The notes: generated by a model from the letters alone, not told the origin. 21,252 nt of DNA from Clostridia bacterium (GCA_024404275.1 JAKSQG010000014.1:1-21252); one strand, 5' to 3'. Shown: positions 6,808 through 15,200, counted from the stretch's first letter. Made by a program: numbers and translations.

Positions 6808-8328
6808 TTATTCGGTCACCAGGCTGACTTCGCCGGTGGTTTCGTTGAACTGCACAAAGTAAGTGCCGTCGGCTTCCACCTTGAAGTTGTCGGCCGGGAA
6901 AGCGTTATCCCAGCTACGACCCTGACGCACCTTGAACTCGGTACCGGCGGGCATGGCATAAGCCTGAGTGGTCTTCCAGATGCCGTTTTCGCCGGTCATC
7001 GGGATATCATCGGCCCAGTTGGAGCGGGTTTCGCCGTTGTAATCGGTATAGAAGAAGCCATCCACCAGATTGCAGGTGCCGATCACGCCCCAGGAAGTCT
7101 TTTCTTCACTGGTCATGGTGAACAGCGCGGCGATCTTGGAGGTGTAGTTATCCAGCGCGGCCTGCAGACCGGCTTCGTCCTGAGCAGCCTTCACGTCATC
7201 GCCGATAACCTTGGCAATATCCCACCAGGCGCCGTGGATCTGACCCTGAGGAGTGGAGTAGGGAGACTGAGCCAGCAGAGCAGCCAGACCGGGGTTGGCC
7301 TGAACGGCTTCGGATTCCTGCGCCAGCAGATTGGAGGGGCCCCAGGCCATCTCGTTGAAGCGGTCCATCTGGCAATCATAACCGGTCAGGTACTCCGCCA
7401 GAATTTCCAGAGCAACGGCCTTGTCGCCATCCACCTGAGGCTTAATGCCCAGCAGCTTGCTGCCGGAGAAGCTGCCCAGATGATAGTTAACGCCGTCCAC
7501 AGTGAAGCAGGGCAGGTCAGCCACGCCCATGTTCTCGCCCAGAATGGATTCCACAGTGGCGTAGTCCCAGGTACCGGTCACAACCACAGCGCTGCCGGAC
7601 GCGAAGTCGGCACCGGCGGAGGAGTTGACCAGGCAGCTGGAGTCCACCAGCTTCTTCATACCCTTCACGGCAATCAGGCCGTTCGGGCTGTTGAAGGTAT
7701 CGTTAACGGAAATGAAATCGCCGTTTTCATCGGTCGTCCACTCAGACACGCAGCCGGTGGCGAAGAAGAAGGAGGCGTTGTACCAGGCGCTGCTGTTCAT
7801 TTCGAAGGAGAAGAACTTGCCGGCAGCCTCACAGTCGGCGATGATGGCTTCCAGAGAATCCACATCCGCCTCGGGGATCACGCTCTTGTCATAATACATG
7901 AAGTAGCCGTTATCAGCGGTCAGCGGATAGGCGTACATCACATCACCGGCCATACCGGCAGCCACAACGCCGGCGGCGTTGGCTTCGGTCACGATGGCGG
8001 CAGAGTCTTCGCTCAGCTCAGCCAGAGCACCGGCCTGCACCAGACGGGCAAACTGGTCATTGGCGAAGCAGTAAATATCCGCACCGGCTTCGACGTCCAC
8101 GATCATGTTGGTCGCGGCTTCACCTTCGGAAACAGGTTCCACGGCGGCGTTGAACTTGATGCCGTATTCGTTGGTGGCATTGAAGGTTTCGATCTGAGCC
8201 TTGGTCATGTCGACGATCTTTTCGGCGACCCAAACAGTGATGTTGTACTCGTAGGTGTTTTCAGCCAGGGCGGACACCATGGACAGAGCCATCACTACGG
8301 ACAGTACAAGAGCGAGCAGTTTCTTCAT
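6808..8328 (-). CDS. Extracellular sugar-binding protein (MalE/GanS type) with C-terminal SusE/F-like domain
   Basis: This 506-residue secreted protein delivers oligosaccharides to the permease pair. Residues 1-23 form a Sec signal ending SALAE, with no Cys and hence no lipobox. Residues 25-410 form a type 1 solute-binding fold, with TVWVAEKIVDMTKAQIETFN at the start, ADNGYFMYYDKSV in the middle and AWGPSN near the hinge. The last 95 residues look like a separate beta-sandwich: WGVIGTCN, then DIPMT, GIWKTTQAY, MPAGTEFKVRQG, SWDNAF, ADGTYFVQFN. That order of motifs resembles the starch-binding domains of SusE/SusF. Most maltodextrin- or galactan-binding proteins are around 400 residues, so the tail is an addition. 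It is preceded by its own promoter and a possible operator, and is the first gene of the transporter operon. Confidence 0.88.
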   Translation of the reverse strand: MKKLLALVLSVVMALSMVSALAENTYEYNITVWVAEKIVDMTKAQIETFNATNEYGIKFNAAVEPVSEGEAATNMIVDVEAGADIYCFANDQFARLVQAGALAELSEDSAAIVTEANAAGVVAAGMAGDVMYAYPLTADNGYFMYYDKSVIPEADVDSLEAIIADCEAAGKFFSFEMNSSAWYNASFFFATGCVSEWTTDENGDFISVNDTFNSPNGLIAVKGMKKLVDSSCLVNSSAGADFASGSAVVVTGTWDYATVESILGENMGVADLPCFTVDGVNYHLGSFSGSKLLGIKPQVDGDKAVALEILAEYLTGYDCQMDRFNEMAWGPSNLLAQESEAVQANPGLAALLAQSPYSTPQGQIHGAWWDIAKVIGDDVKAAQDEAGLQAALDNYTSKIAALFTMTSEEKTSWGVIGTCNLVDGFFYTDYNGETRSNWADDIPMTGENGIWKTTQAYAMPAGTEFKVRQGRSWDNAFPADNFKVEADGTYFVQFNETTGEVSLVTE

Positions 8329-8382
8329 TAGTACTTCATCCTTTCTTTTATTTCAAAGACTTTCGTCTATGAATCACGCCTT

Positions 8383-8405
8383 ATATGGTTAACAATCGAC
8401 CATAT
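8383..8405 (-). promoter_or_regulatory. Inverted repeat at the start of the transporter operon (putative operator)
   Basis: ATATGGT (8383-8389) and ACCATAT (8399-8405) form a perfect 7-9-7 inverted repeat. It overlaps the downstream edge of the -10 box and covers the predicted transcription start near 8397. Position and symmetry fit a repressor operator, possibly of the LacI family that usually controls such operons. No regulator gene is in the window. Confidence 0.5.
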
Positions 8406-8432
8406 TATAGTCTGTTCATTAGTCTTTGTCAA
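8404..8432 (-). promoter_or_regulatory. Consensus promoter of the sugar ABC operon, inside the end of the GH42 gene
   Basis: The minus strand reads TTGACA (8427-8432), 17 bases, TATAAT (8404-8409), an exact consensus. The -35 box and spacer lie in the last codons of the beta-galactosidase gene, whose stop is at 8419-8421. The transporter can thus be transcribed strongly and separately from the GH13-GH42 unit. Confidence 0.88.
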
Positions 8433-10473
8433 TCATCAATTCAGTATTCTGCTCCTTGGTCGTCCGTGTCAGCACCAGGATTCCGTTCGGCTCCAACGCA
8501 ACCGGGCCGTTTTTTTCCGTTTTCTCCAAAGTGTCCGTAAAGGTACACGGCAAATGAACTGTCTGTTGAACGCCGGAATAGTTCTGGACAAAAAAACAAT
8601 TTCCGCGCACCGTCACCGTTACGCCCCGCGGCAGATCGGCAAACGGATGCCCGCGAAGCGCCAGCTGACCGGCAAGTTTTCCGTAAAATGCATTCAGAGC
8701 GGCTTGTTCTACCCGGGCCGCGATGTAATAAGCCTGGCCCTCGCCGTAATGATTTCTTGTAATCACAGGCAGTCCCCTGTAAAAGTCCTGCTGATAAGCC
8801 GCCATCGTCTCTGCCCCTTCCGGAACGCAGAGTTCACACAGATCGGCAATTTCATACTGTTTGCCGTATAGCATCGTATGATTGCGCTCCGACGGATGCA
8901 ATGCGTCCATCTCTTCCACACGCAGCCCCAGTACCTCTGTCAGCCCATGAGGCGTATCTCCCATGAAAGCCAGATCGGTATCATCCACAAGTCCGCTGAA
9001 ATAGCTCATGACCAATGTGCCGCCATGCGAAACATATTCCTTCAGCTTCTTTTCAAAATCATTGCGGAGCATAAACAGCATTGGCGCGATGACCAGCGAA
9101 TAGCCCTCCAGATCGGTGCAGGCGCGCATATCACAAAAATCGACGCTGATTCCCTGCTCCCACAGAGCCCGGTAGTGTCCGTTGACGGTGTCAAAATAGC
9201 GCATCTGCCCTTTCAGTCCCGCCTGCGCGAAGTCCACCGCCCAGCGGCAATTCCAGTCAAAAATGATACAAACCTTTGCCTGCACAGGTGTACCGGCCAG
9301 CGGACGCAGGCGCTCCAGCATTTCTCCCACCTGCGTTACATCCCGAAAGACCCGGGTATCCGCCCGGTTGTTGTGGCTGACCACCGCGCCATGGAAGGTC
9401 TCCGGCCCGCCCACGCATTTGCGCCATTGGAAATACTGCACACTGTCGCTGCCGTGCGCTACCGCCTGCAGGGAAGAAAGGGTGTGCATGCCCGGCTTTT
9501 TCAGCTTATTGACATTCTTCCAGTTCACCTGCGACGGCGTGCTTTCCATCAGCAGGAACGGCGCCTTTTTCAATGAACGCATGATATCATGGTTCATGGC
9601 AAATTCCGCAGCCCGGGCAATGTCATCGCCGCTGTGCCATTCCGGATAGCTGTCCCATGAGACCACGTCCAGCGTTTCCGCCAGCGCAAAGTAATCATAA
9701 TCCCAGAAGCGTTCCATCAGGTTGGCGGTCACGGGCAGTTTCACCGCCGCAGACTGTACAGCCTGCTTTTCCATACGGATAAAATCCGCACAGGTCTCAC
9801 TCATAAAGCGCTGCCAATCCACCCGCAGGGAAACGCAGCTCATCTCTCCCAGCGGCGAAGGACTTTCCACCTGCTCCCATTCGGTATACCACTGATTCCA
9901 CACGCCGGTGCACCAGCGGCGATTCAATTCCTGAAGCGTACCGTATTTCTTCCTGAGCCAGTTACGAAAGGCCGCCTGACAGTTTTCACAATGACAGGTA
10001 CCACCAAATTCATTGCTGATGTGCCAAAGAATCACCGCCGGGTGCGCCGCGTAACGCTCGGCCAGCGCTGTATCAATGGCCCGCACCTTTTCACGGTAAA
10101 CCGGCGATGTCAGACAGTGATTCTGTCTTTCTCCGAAAAGCAGCCGCTCCCGCCTTTCATTGACCCGCAGAACCTCGGGATATCTGCGAGCCATCCAGGC
10201 AGGCTTCGCTCCGCTGGGAGTGGCCAGAATAACATGGATGCCGCCCTTCCACAGGCGGTCGATCACCTCATCCAGCCATTCAAAATCATACTCCCCCTCC
10301 CGTGGTTCCATTCTTGTCCAGCTGAAAATACCGACGGAAACGCAGTTGACATGTGCCTGATGCATCAGGCGGATATCCTCTTCGAGAATATCCTTCCTGT
10401 CCAGCCACTGATCCGGATTATAATCACCGCCGTGCAGAAAGCCCGCTTGGTGGATAAAATCATTGCTCATCAT
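8419..10473 (-). CDS. GH42 beta-galactosidase
   Basis: This 684-residue cytoplasmic enzyme has no signal peptide and hydrolyses terminal beta-galactosides. It starts with the family hallmark GGDYNPDQW (15-23). The acid/base is Glu155 in HISNEFGG and the nucleophile is Glu310 in LLMESTPSQVNW. Cys120, Cys160, Cys162 and Cys165 sit where GH42 enzymes bind a structural zinc. After the TIM barrel (about 10-395) come the trimerisation domain (about 400-610) and a small C-terminal beta domain. The first of two adjacent ATGs is chosen because GGAGG at 10484-10488 is 10 bases before it. The gap to the GH13 stop is 16 bases, so the two are co-transcribed. With GH53 and an ABC importer this matches the Bacillus gan (galactan) system, where the GH42 is GanA and acts on imported galacto-oligosaccharides. 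Confidence 0.95.
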   Translation of the reverse strand: MMSNDFIHQAGFLHGGDYNPDQWLDRKDILEEDIRLMHQAHVNCVSVGIFSWTRMEPREGEYDFEWLDEVIDRLWKGGIHVILATPSGAKPAWMARRYPEVLRVNERRERLLFGERQNHCLTSPVYREKVRAIDTALAERYAAHPAVILWHISNEFGGTCHCENCQAAFRNWLRKKYGTLQELNRRWCTGVWNQWYTEWEQVESPSPLGEMSCVSLRVDWQRFMSETCADFIRMEKQAVQSAAVKLPVTANLMERFWDYDYFALAETLDVVSWDSYPEWHSGDDIARAAEFAMNHDIMRSLKKAPFLLMESTPSQVNWKNVNKLKKPGMHTLSSLQAVAHGSDSVQYFQWRKCVGGPETFHGAVVSHNNRADTRVFRDVTQVGEMLERLRPLAGTPVQAKVCIIFDWNCRWAVDFAQAGLKGQMRYFDTVNGHYRALWEQGISVDFCDMRACTDLEGYSLVIAPMLFMLRNDFEKKLKEYVSHGGTLVMSYFSGLVDDTDLAFMGDTPHGLTEVLGLRVEEMDALHPSERNHTMLYGKQYEIADLCELCVPEGAETMAAYQQDFYRGLPVITRNHYGEGQAYYIAARVEQAALNAFYGKLAGQLALRGHPFADLPRGVTVTVRGNCFFVQNYSGVQQTVHLPCTFTDTLEKTEKNGPVALEPNGILVLTRTTKEQNTELMIDKD

Positions 10474-10489
10474 TTCTTTTTATCCTCCG

Positions 10490-12085
10490 TCAGCGCAGCA
10501 CAGCACTGGTCTGAGCCTCCAGGGTTACAACGGTACCGTCCAGTTTCGCCGCGCCCTGTCCGATGTACGCGCTGACCGTATCAAAGCTCAGCTCCGTCAC
10601 AGCGGCAAGATCGAGCGTCACAGCACGCTTGGTGGTATTGTGAAGCACGCAAACGGTGCTGCCGTTCAGCGTGCAAAGGAAGCCGCCGGCTTTGGTATCG
10701 TTGAAGTTCAAGGCCCGATAATCACCCGCCGCGATCTCGGGATGGGCTTTTCGTATCATCAGCAGCTGCCTGTAATAGTGATAAACGCTCGTTTCATCCT
10801 TCATCTGATCCGCCACGGTATAAGGCATCTGATTCGCCTTTTCATAGGTGGCCCCCACAGGATCCCGCACCGTGTCGCCATCCCCCCACAGCATTGCCAG
10901 ACGACGATTGGCGTCCGTGGACGCGCCGCCGCGCGAACCACGCAGACCAATCTCCTCACCATAATAGATGAACGGGGATCCCGGCGAGAGCAGATACAGA
11001 TTGGCCGCCATCTGCATGCGGTGTGTTGCCACTGTGAGGTAGCCGGCCGCACGGTCTGTATCATGGTTGGCCACAAAGAGCATATTCATGGCTGCAGGAT
11101 TCAGCTTTTTGATCTGATGAATATAGCCCTCGATATAGGCGGTGAATTTGTTGACATTGCCCGCCGCCGCAGTGGTGGCAATGAGTCCGGAGGCCTGTGA
11201 AGCCGTAAAGTTGAAACAATTGACCGCCCCGGCATAGCGTTCGGTAATGCTGTCGCTGTCCCACACCTCCGCCACGGTATAAACATCGGGCTTGATCTTT
11301 TTTAATTCGCCGATGTACCATTCCCAGAATGCTGCATTGGCGTCGTGATCGCCGTAATAGATGTATTTGGCGGCGTCAAAACGGAAGCCGTCCACGCCCA
11401 ACGCCAGATAGTATTCCGCTATTCTGAGCACCTCGGCGCGGATGGTTTCATTGTCAAAATTCAGCTCGGGCATATTGTCCGAAAAATTGGCCTCCACGCG
11501 CATATCGGAAACGTTCATAAAATGCCGTCCCGCCGGCAAAGAAGCATCCGCCGGCACCCAGCTATAATAATCATAATACTTGTTGGCCGGATTATGCGTG
11601 ATGTGCGCGTTTTTGAAATTGACATACCACTTGTTCCGGTCGCCGGTATGATTGATGGGCAGGTCCAGAATCACCAGCATGCCGCGCTCATGGCACAGTG
11701 AGACCAGCTCCTTCAGCTCCTCCATCGTGCCGAACGCGGGATCGACGGTATAATAATCCGTCACGTCATACTTGTGGTAAGAAGGGGATGAATAGATCGG
11801 TGTCAGCCACAGTCCCTCCACCCCCAGCGACCGTCCGGAATCGGGATCGCCGTCGTTGAGATAATCCAGACGGTTGATGATGCCCCTGAGATCGCCGATG
11901 CCGTCTCCATTGGAATCGGAGAATGAACCGACAAAAATCTCATAGAACACACGATTCTGCCCGATATCCATCTTTTCCGATTCGGATCCTTTCTGTGCCT
12001 GTTCTTCCGCCAGAATACTCCCTGTGTCTGAAAAAGGGCAAACGATGAGAATCAGAAGAGCAATTGTCAGATATACAAATTTCAT
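10490..12085 (-). CDS. Secreted GH13 alpha-amylase family glycoside hydrolase
   Basis: This 531-residue enzyme acts on alpha-1,4-glucans. The N-terminal hydrophobic signal (about 1-26, ending SILAEE) indicates export. The Cys at 16 follows LIV and is not a convincing lipobox. The (beta/alpha)8 barrel starts at VFYEIFVGSFSDSNGDGIGD (46-65). Conserved regions are I, DLPINH (141-146); II, GFRFDAAKY with nucleophile Asp237; III, VAEVWD with acid/base Glu273; and IV, VANHDTDR with Asp342. A C-terminal beta domain follows from about residue 445. Exact specificity (amylase, neopullulanase or glucosidase) is not clear. It is the promoter-proximal gene of the unit ending in GH42. A GH13 enzyme inside a GH53/GH42 locus is unusual and suggests a mixed-substrate system. 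Confidence 0.93.
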   Translation of the reverse strand: MKFVYLTIALLILIVCPFSDTGSILAEEQAQKGSESEKMDIGQNRVFYEIFVGSFSDSNGDGIGDLRGIINRLDYLNDGDPDSGRSLGVEGLWLTPIYSSPSYHKYDVTDYYTVDPAFGTMEELKELVSLCHERGMLVILDLPINHTGDRNKWYVNFKNAHITHNPANKYYDYYSWVPADASLPAGRHFMNVSDMRVEANFSDNMPELNFDNETIRAEVLRIAEYYLALGVDGFRFDAAKYIYYGDHDANAAFWEWYIGELKKIKPDVYTVAEVWDSDSITERYAGAVNCFNFTASQASGLIATTAAAGNVNKFTAYIEGYIHQIKKLNPAAMNMLFVANHDTDRAAGYLTVATHRMQMAANLYLLSPGSPFIYYGEEIGLRGSRGGASTDANRRLAMLWGDGDTVRDPVGATYEKANQMPYTVADQMKDETSVYHYYRQLLMIRKAHPEIAAGDYRALNFNDTKAGGFLCTLNGSTVCVLHNTTKRAVTLDLAAVTELSFDTVSAYIGQGAAKLDGTVVTLEAQTSAVLR

Positions 12086-12112
12086 ATTCAGAAACCTTCC
12101 TTCGTTTTTTCA

Positions 12113-12122
12113 ACGATATCGT
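12113..12122. promoter_or_regulatory. Palindromic operator candidate over the GH13 -10 box
   Basis: ACGATATCGT is a perfect 10-bp palindrome (within the wider CAACGATATCGTAAAC on the plus strand). It overlaps the -10 hexamer of the GH13 promoter. This fits a repressor site; the protein is not identified. Confidence 0.5.
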
Positions 12123-12146
12123 AAACTTTTCAAAACAGCTTGTCAA
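12118..12146 (-). promoter_or_regulatory. Promoter of the GH13-GH42 unit
   Basis: The minus strand reads TTGACA (12141-12146), a 17-base spacer and TACGAT (12118-12123). The -35 is perfect and the -10 matches four of six positions. The -35 overlaps that of the divergent promoter. Confidence 0.75.
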
Positions 12147-12168
12147 GAAAAATAAAAAATGTTAATAT
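12140..12168 (+). promoter_or_regulatory. Divergent promoter of the membrane-protein/GH53 operon
   Basis: TTGTCA (12140-12145), a 17-base spacer and TAATAT (12163-12168) lie about 34 bases before ATG 12202. The -35 shares five bases with the -35 of the opposite promoter through the near-palindrome CTTGTCAAG (12139-12147). Confidence 0.65.
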
Positions 12169-12201
12169 GAACTCAAATTCCGCCATAAAGGTGAAACCAT
12201 C

Positions 12202-12687
12202 ATGCATATATATTCCGAGCTTCAAATCCGTCAAATGAAAAAACGTGCCGCGCTGTACAAAACAGCGGCGGTTCTGATTGCCGTGTGTGCCTGGATCACT
12301 TGCGTAACGCTGTGCATCATCACGCGTACAGCCACAGACGCCATCCTGCACACGGCGGTTGTTCTGGTCTCGCTGTGTGCCGGCTGGGCCGTCATTCTGC
12401 TTTTGACCATGGGCTATCAACCCAACAAGGCAGGCGCCTCACACGCGGAAGGCATTCTGAAGGACATTGCCCGGGAAGAAACCGTCAGCGGTCTTCTGCT
12501 TCAGACAGACAGCCCCGTACGCATACCCGGTTCTGTGGAGATCTGCCGTGTCAGCATCCTTTGCGGCGAGGAAAAAAAGCGGCTGAGTATTCTGGAGAGC
12601 AAACGGGAGACGCTGCCCTCCCCCGGTTCCCCAGTCACCGTAAAAGTTGTCCGCAGCTTTATCAGCGAGGTGGAAGATGCGCGGTAA
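12202..12687 (+). CDS. Small membrane protein of unknown function (two TM helices)
   Basis: This 161-residue protein is not recognised as a named family. A basic N-terminus (QMKKRAALYK) is followed by two hydrophobic helices, about residues 20-40 (AAVLIAVCAWITCVTLCII) and 48-70 (ILHTAVVLVSLCAGWAVILL). A hydrophilic C-terminal half of about 90 residues then has short beta-like stretches (VEICRVSILCG, SPVTVKVVRSFI). By the positive-inside rule both ends are probably cytoplasmic. AAAGGTGA at 12187-12194 supports the start. The next gene overlaps its 3' end by 11 bases, so the two products are made in step and may form a complex. It is the first gene of the GH53 operon, suggesting a role in secretion, anchoring or sensing linked to galactan use; this is inference only. 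Confidence 0.75.
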   Translation: MHIYSELQIRQMKKRAALYKTAAVLIAVCAWITCVTLCIITRTATDAILHTAVVLVSLCAGWAVILLLTMGYQPNKAGASHAEGILKDIAREETVSGLLLQTDSPVRIPGSVEICRVSILCGEEKKRLSILESKRETLPSPGSPVTVKVVRSFISEVEDAR

Positions 12688-13222
12688 ATTGAGGATACTC
12701 AAACGGCAGCTGCCGCTGCTGATCATCTGGGCTGTACTGAGCAGCCTGATCTGGTCCTGGATCTTCATGCTGGTCACCGAGCCCGATGCCCGGCACAAGC
12801 TGGTCATTGCTGTGGACGCCACGGTATCCGACGTGACGGAGCTGGCGGTCTCGCTGGAATCGTTCATGGAAGGTGATATCCAAAGGATCAAGGTTTACCC
12901 TTTTACTTATGCAATGATGGACAGCAGCACGCTGGAAAAAGCCGATCTGCTGATTCTCTCCGCTGAAGGCATAAATACCTATCTTGACTGGCTGGCGCCG
13001 CTGCCCGCCGCAATCGCTTCCGATCAGGCTCTGTCGGTGATGGGGATCGCCTACGGGCTCCCTCTTAAAAACCCCCTTGTACTGCGGCATCTTTCCGGGG
13101 ACGCCGGCGCGTGGTATGTCTGTCTCGGACAAAAAAGCATCCATGCCGGCCGCGCTGACGGACAGGGTTCCGAGGCGTTGCCTTATCTGACTTTACTTTC
13201 CTCCGGTGCATCGGTGGACTAA
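12677..13222 (+). CDS. Membrane-anchored extracellular protein of unknown function
   Basis: This 181-residue protein has a basic N-terminus (MRGKLRILKRQ), one hydrophobic anchor at about 12-33 (LPLLIIWAVLSSLIWSWIF) and an exposed domain of about 145 residues. The domain begins with strand LVIAVDAT. It later has ADLLILSAEGINTYLDWLAP and MGIAYGLPL, a pattern recalling part of a periplasmic-binding-protein fold, though too short to be a full one. The frame opens at 12647, but ATG 12677 is chosen because GAGGTGG precedes it and the anchor then sits at the N-terminus. It overlaps the upstream membrane gene by 11 bases and ends 11 bases before the GH53 gene. A role beside sugar transport or GH53 is inferred from the operon only. 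Confidence 0.75.
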   Translation: MRGKLRILKRQLPLLIIWAVLSSLIWSWIFMLVTEPDARHKLVIAVDATVSDVTELAVSLESFMEGDIQRIKVYPFTYAMMDSSTLEKADLLILSAEGINTYLDWLAPLPAAIASDQALSVMGIAYGLPLKNPLVLRHLSGDAGAWYVCLGQKSIHAGRADGQGSEALPYLTLLSSGASVD

Positions 13223-13233
13223 AGGAGAAAAAG

Positions 13234-15183
13234 ATGAAAAGAATCGCCCTGCTCCTGATCCTGACGCTGCTTGCCGCGCTGAATTGCATTGCCTTTGCGG
13301 AAGAGAGCCCCGCAGCAGGCAGTACCCTTTATGTCAAAAAGGTGGAGAACCTTTCCGATGATTTTGTTTTCGGCATGGATGCCTCTTGCGTGATTGCTCT
13401 GGAAAACAGCGGCGTCCGATTCTATGATTTTAACGGCATCGAACAGGATGTTTTTAAAACATTGCACGAAAACGGTATCAATGCCATTCGCGTCCGGATC
13501 TGGAATGATCCCTATGACCCTGCCGGTCACGGCTATGGCGGCGGCAACTGCGATATCGCCAAAGCCATCGAGATCGGCCGCCGTGCCACCGAAAACGGCA
13601 TGTCGCTGATTGTCAGCTTCCATTACAGCGATTTCTGGGCCGATCCCTCCAAGCAGATCGTTCCCAAGGCTTGGAAGGGGCTCAAAATTGCCGATAAGAC
13701 TACTGCGGTTTATGAGTTTACCCGGGAATGCCTCCTGCAGCTGAAGGATGCGGGAGTGGATGTCTGCATGGTGGCGGTCGGCAATGAAACCAACCAACTG
13801 ATGTGCGGAGAGAAAACCTGGTTCAACATTCAGTACCTGATGCAAGCCGGCGCCCGGGCGACACGGGAAATCTTCCCCGAAGCGCTGGTGGCACTTCATT
13901 TTACTAACCCCGAGAAGGCCGGCAGCCTCATGACATACGCCAAAAAGATGGATTATTATCAGGTAGATTACGATGTGTTTTCCACCTCCTATTATCCTTA
14001 CTGGCATGGCACGCTGCAAAACCTTTCATCCGTGTTGAGCGAAGTAGCCGAAACTTATGGCAAAAAAGTGATGGTAATGGAAACCAGCTATGCCTACACC
14101 TCCGAAGACAGCGATTTTTACGGCAACACCATCTCATAGGGCGGCGCCGTCATCAAGGATTATCCTTTCACCGTTCAGGGACAGGCGAATTCCCTTCGGG
14201 AAATTACCAATACGCTGGTCAACCGGACGAGCAGCGCCATCGGCATGGTCTACTGGGAAGGCACATGGATTGGCGGCGGCGGCGGCAGCTGGGAAGAAAA
14301 CCATGCCCTGTGGGAAGAGTACGGCAGCGGCTGGGCCAGCAGCTACGCCCGTGCCTACGATCCGAATGACGCTGGAAAATACTACGGCGGCAACGCGGTG
14401 GATAATCAGGCGATGTTTGACCCGGAAGGGCACCCGCTGGAATCGCTGAAGGTTTTTTCCCTGATGAAAACCGGCAATGAGATATCTCCCGTGGCCGATG
14501 CTCCCGAAGACGTCCGCCTGATTGTCGATATCAACGGTGATATCACGCTGCCGGATACCGTTGATGCCATCATGACGGATAACTCCCGCCGCTCTATCCC
14601 CGTGGAGTGGGATTTTACCGCCGAACAGGATGCCATGATGCACGAAAACGGCGTTGCGGCTTATACGATCACCGGCACCGCCGGCGGCATGACCGCCACC
14701 TGTTATATCAACATGGTCGAATACAATTATCTGAACGATTACAGCTTTGAAGAAGGCGGCAGCTGCTGGGTGCTTACCGATCTGAACAAAGCCGATGAAT
14801 TGTATGTGGAAGAGAAAAAATCCGACAGTCTGACCGGCGTAAAGCATCTGCATTTCTGGAGCGCGGCAAAAAACAGCGTGGAATTCACCGCGGAGCAGAC
14901 CCCGGAAAACCTGCCTGCCGGGCGTTACAAATTCAGCATGTCCGCCATGGGAGGGGACTGCGGCGCCACAGAGGCATACATCTACGTCAAGGTGAACAAC
15001 GAAATAATCGCCCGCGCCAATCTTGTCTTCAGCAGCTACGGCAACTGGTATACCGCCGTCATTCCCGCCTTTGAGCACGCTGCGGAGGATACGGTCACGG
15101 TCGGTGTATATGTCAAAGCGCAGGGAACCGGCAACGGCGCCTGGGGTAAGCTGGACGACGCGCTGCTCAACAGCGTAAAATGA
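13234..15183 (+). CDS. GH53 arabinogalactan endo-beta-1,4-galactanase with Ig-like and CBM domains; in-frame TAG at codon 302
   Basis: This secreted enzyme cuts beta-1,4-galactan side chains. It has a signal peptide at 1-22 (ending AFAEE). The GH53 barrel is at about 42-410, with acid/base Glu185 in AVGNETN and nucleophile Glu283 in VMETSYAYT. A bacterial Ig-like domain follows at about 416-487, then a C-terminal beta-sandwich at about 488-649 that looks like CBM61, a galactan-binding family often fused to GH53. Codon 302 (14137-14139) is TAG. The same frame then continues without another stop through YPFTVQGQAN and GMVYWEGTW, which form the last barrel strands, to a TGA at 15181-15183. Without this part the barrel is incomplete and both accessory domains are lost. 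AAAGGAGAAAAAG precedes ATG 13234. Either UAG is read as an amino acid or this is a very recent pseudogene; the downstream part shows no decay. Confidence 0.9.
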
Positions 15184-15200
15184 CAAAAGCCGATTTCACT

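Noticed and set aside
6511..8331. Very long plus-strand open frame (606 codons) antisense to the binding-protein gene
   Set aside because: It mirrors a strongly biased, clearly homologous gene; its translation is low-complexity His/Gly/Val-rich with no family features and no ribosome binding site.
12647..12676. Longer start for the single-anchor membrane protein
   Set aside because: The extension overlaps the upstream gene deeply and lacks a ribosome binding site; ATG 12677 has GAGGTGG and puts the anchor at the N-terminus.
14245..15183. A separate gene starting after the TAG in GH53
   Set aside because: Same frame as GH53. It begins in the middle of a barrel strand (MVYWEGTW), has no ribosome binding site, and has no signal peptide although its domains are extracellular.
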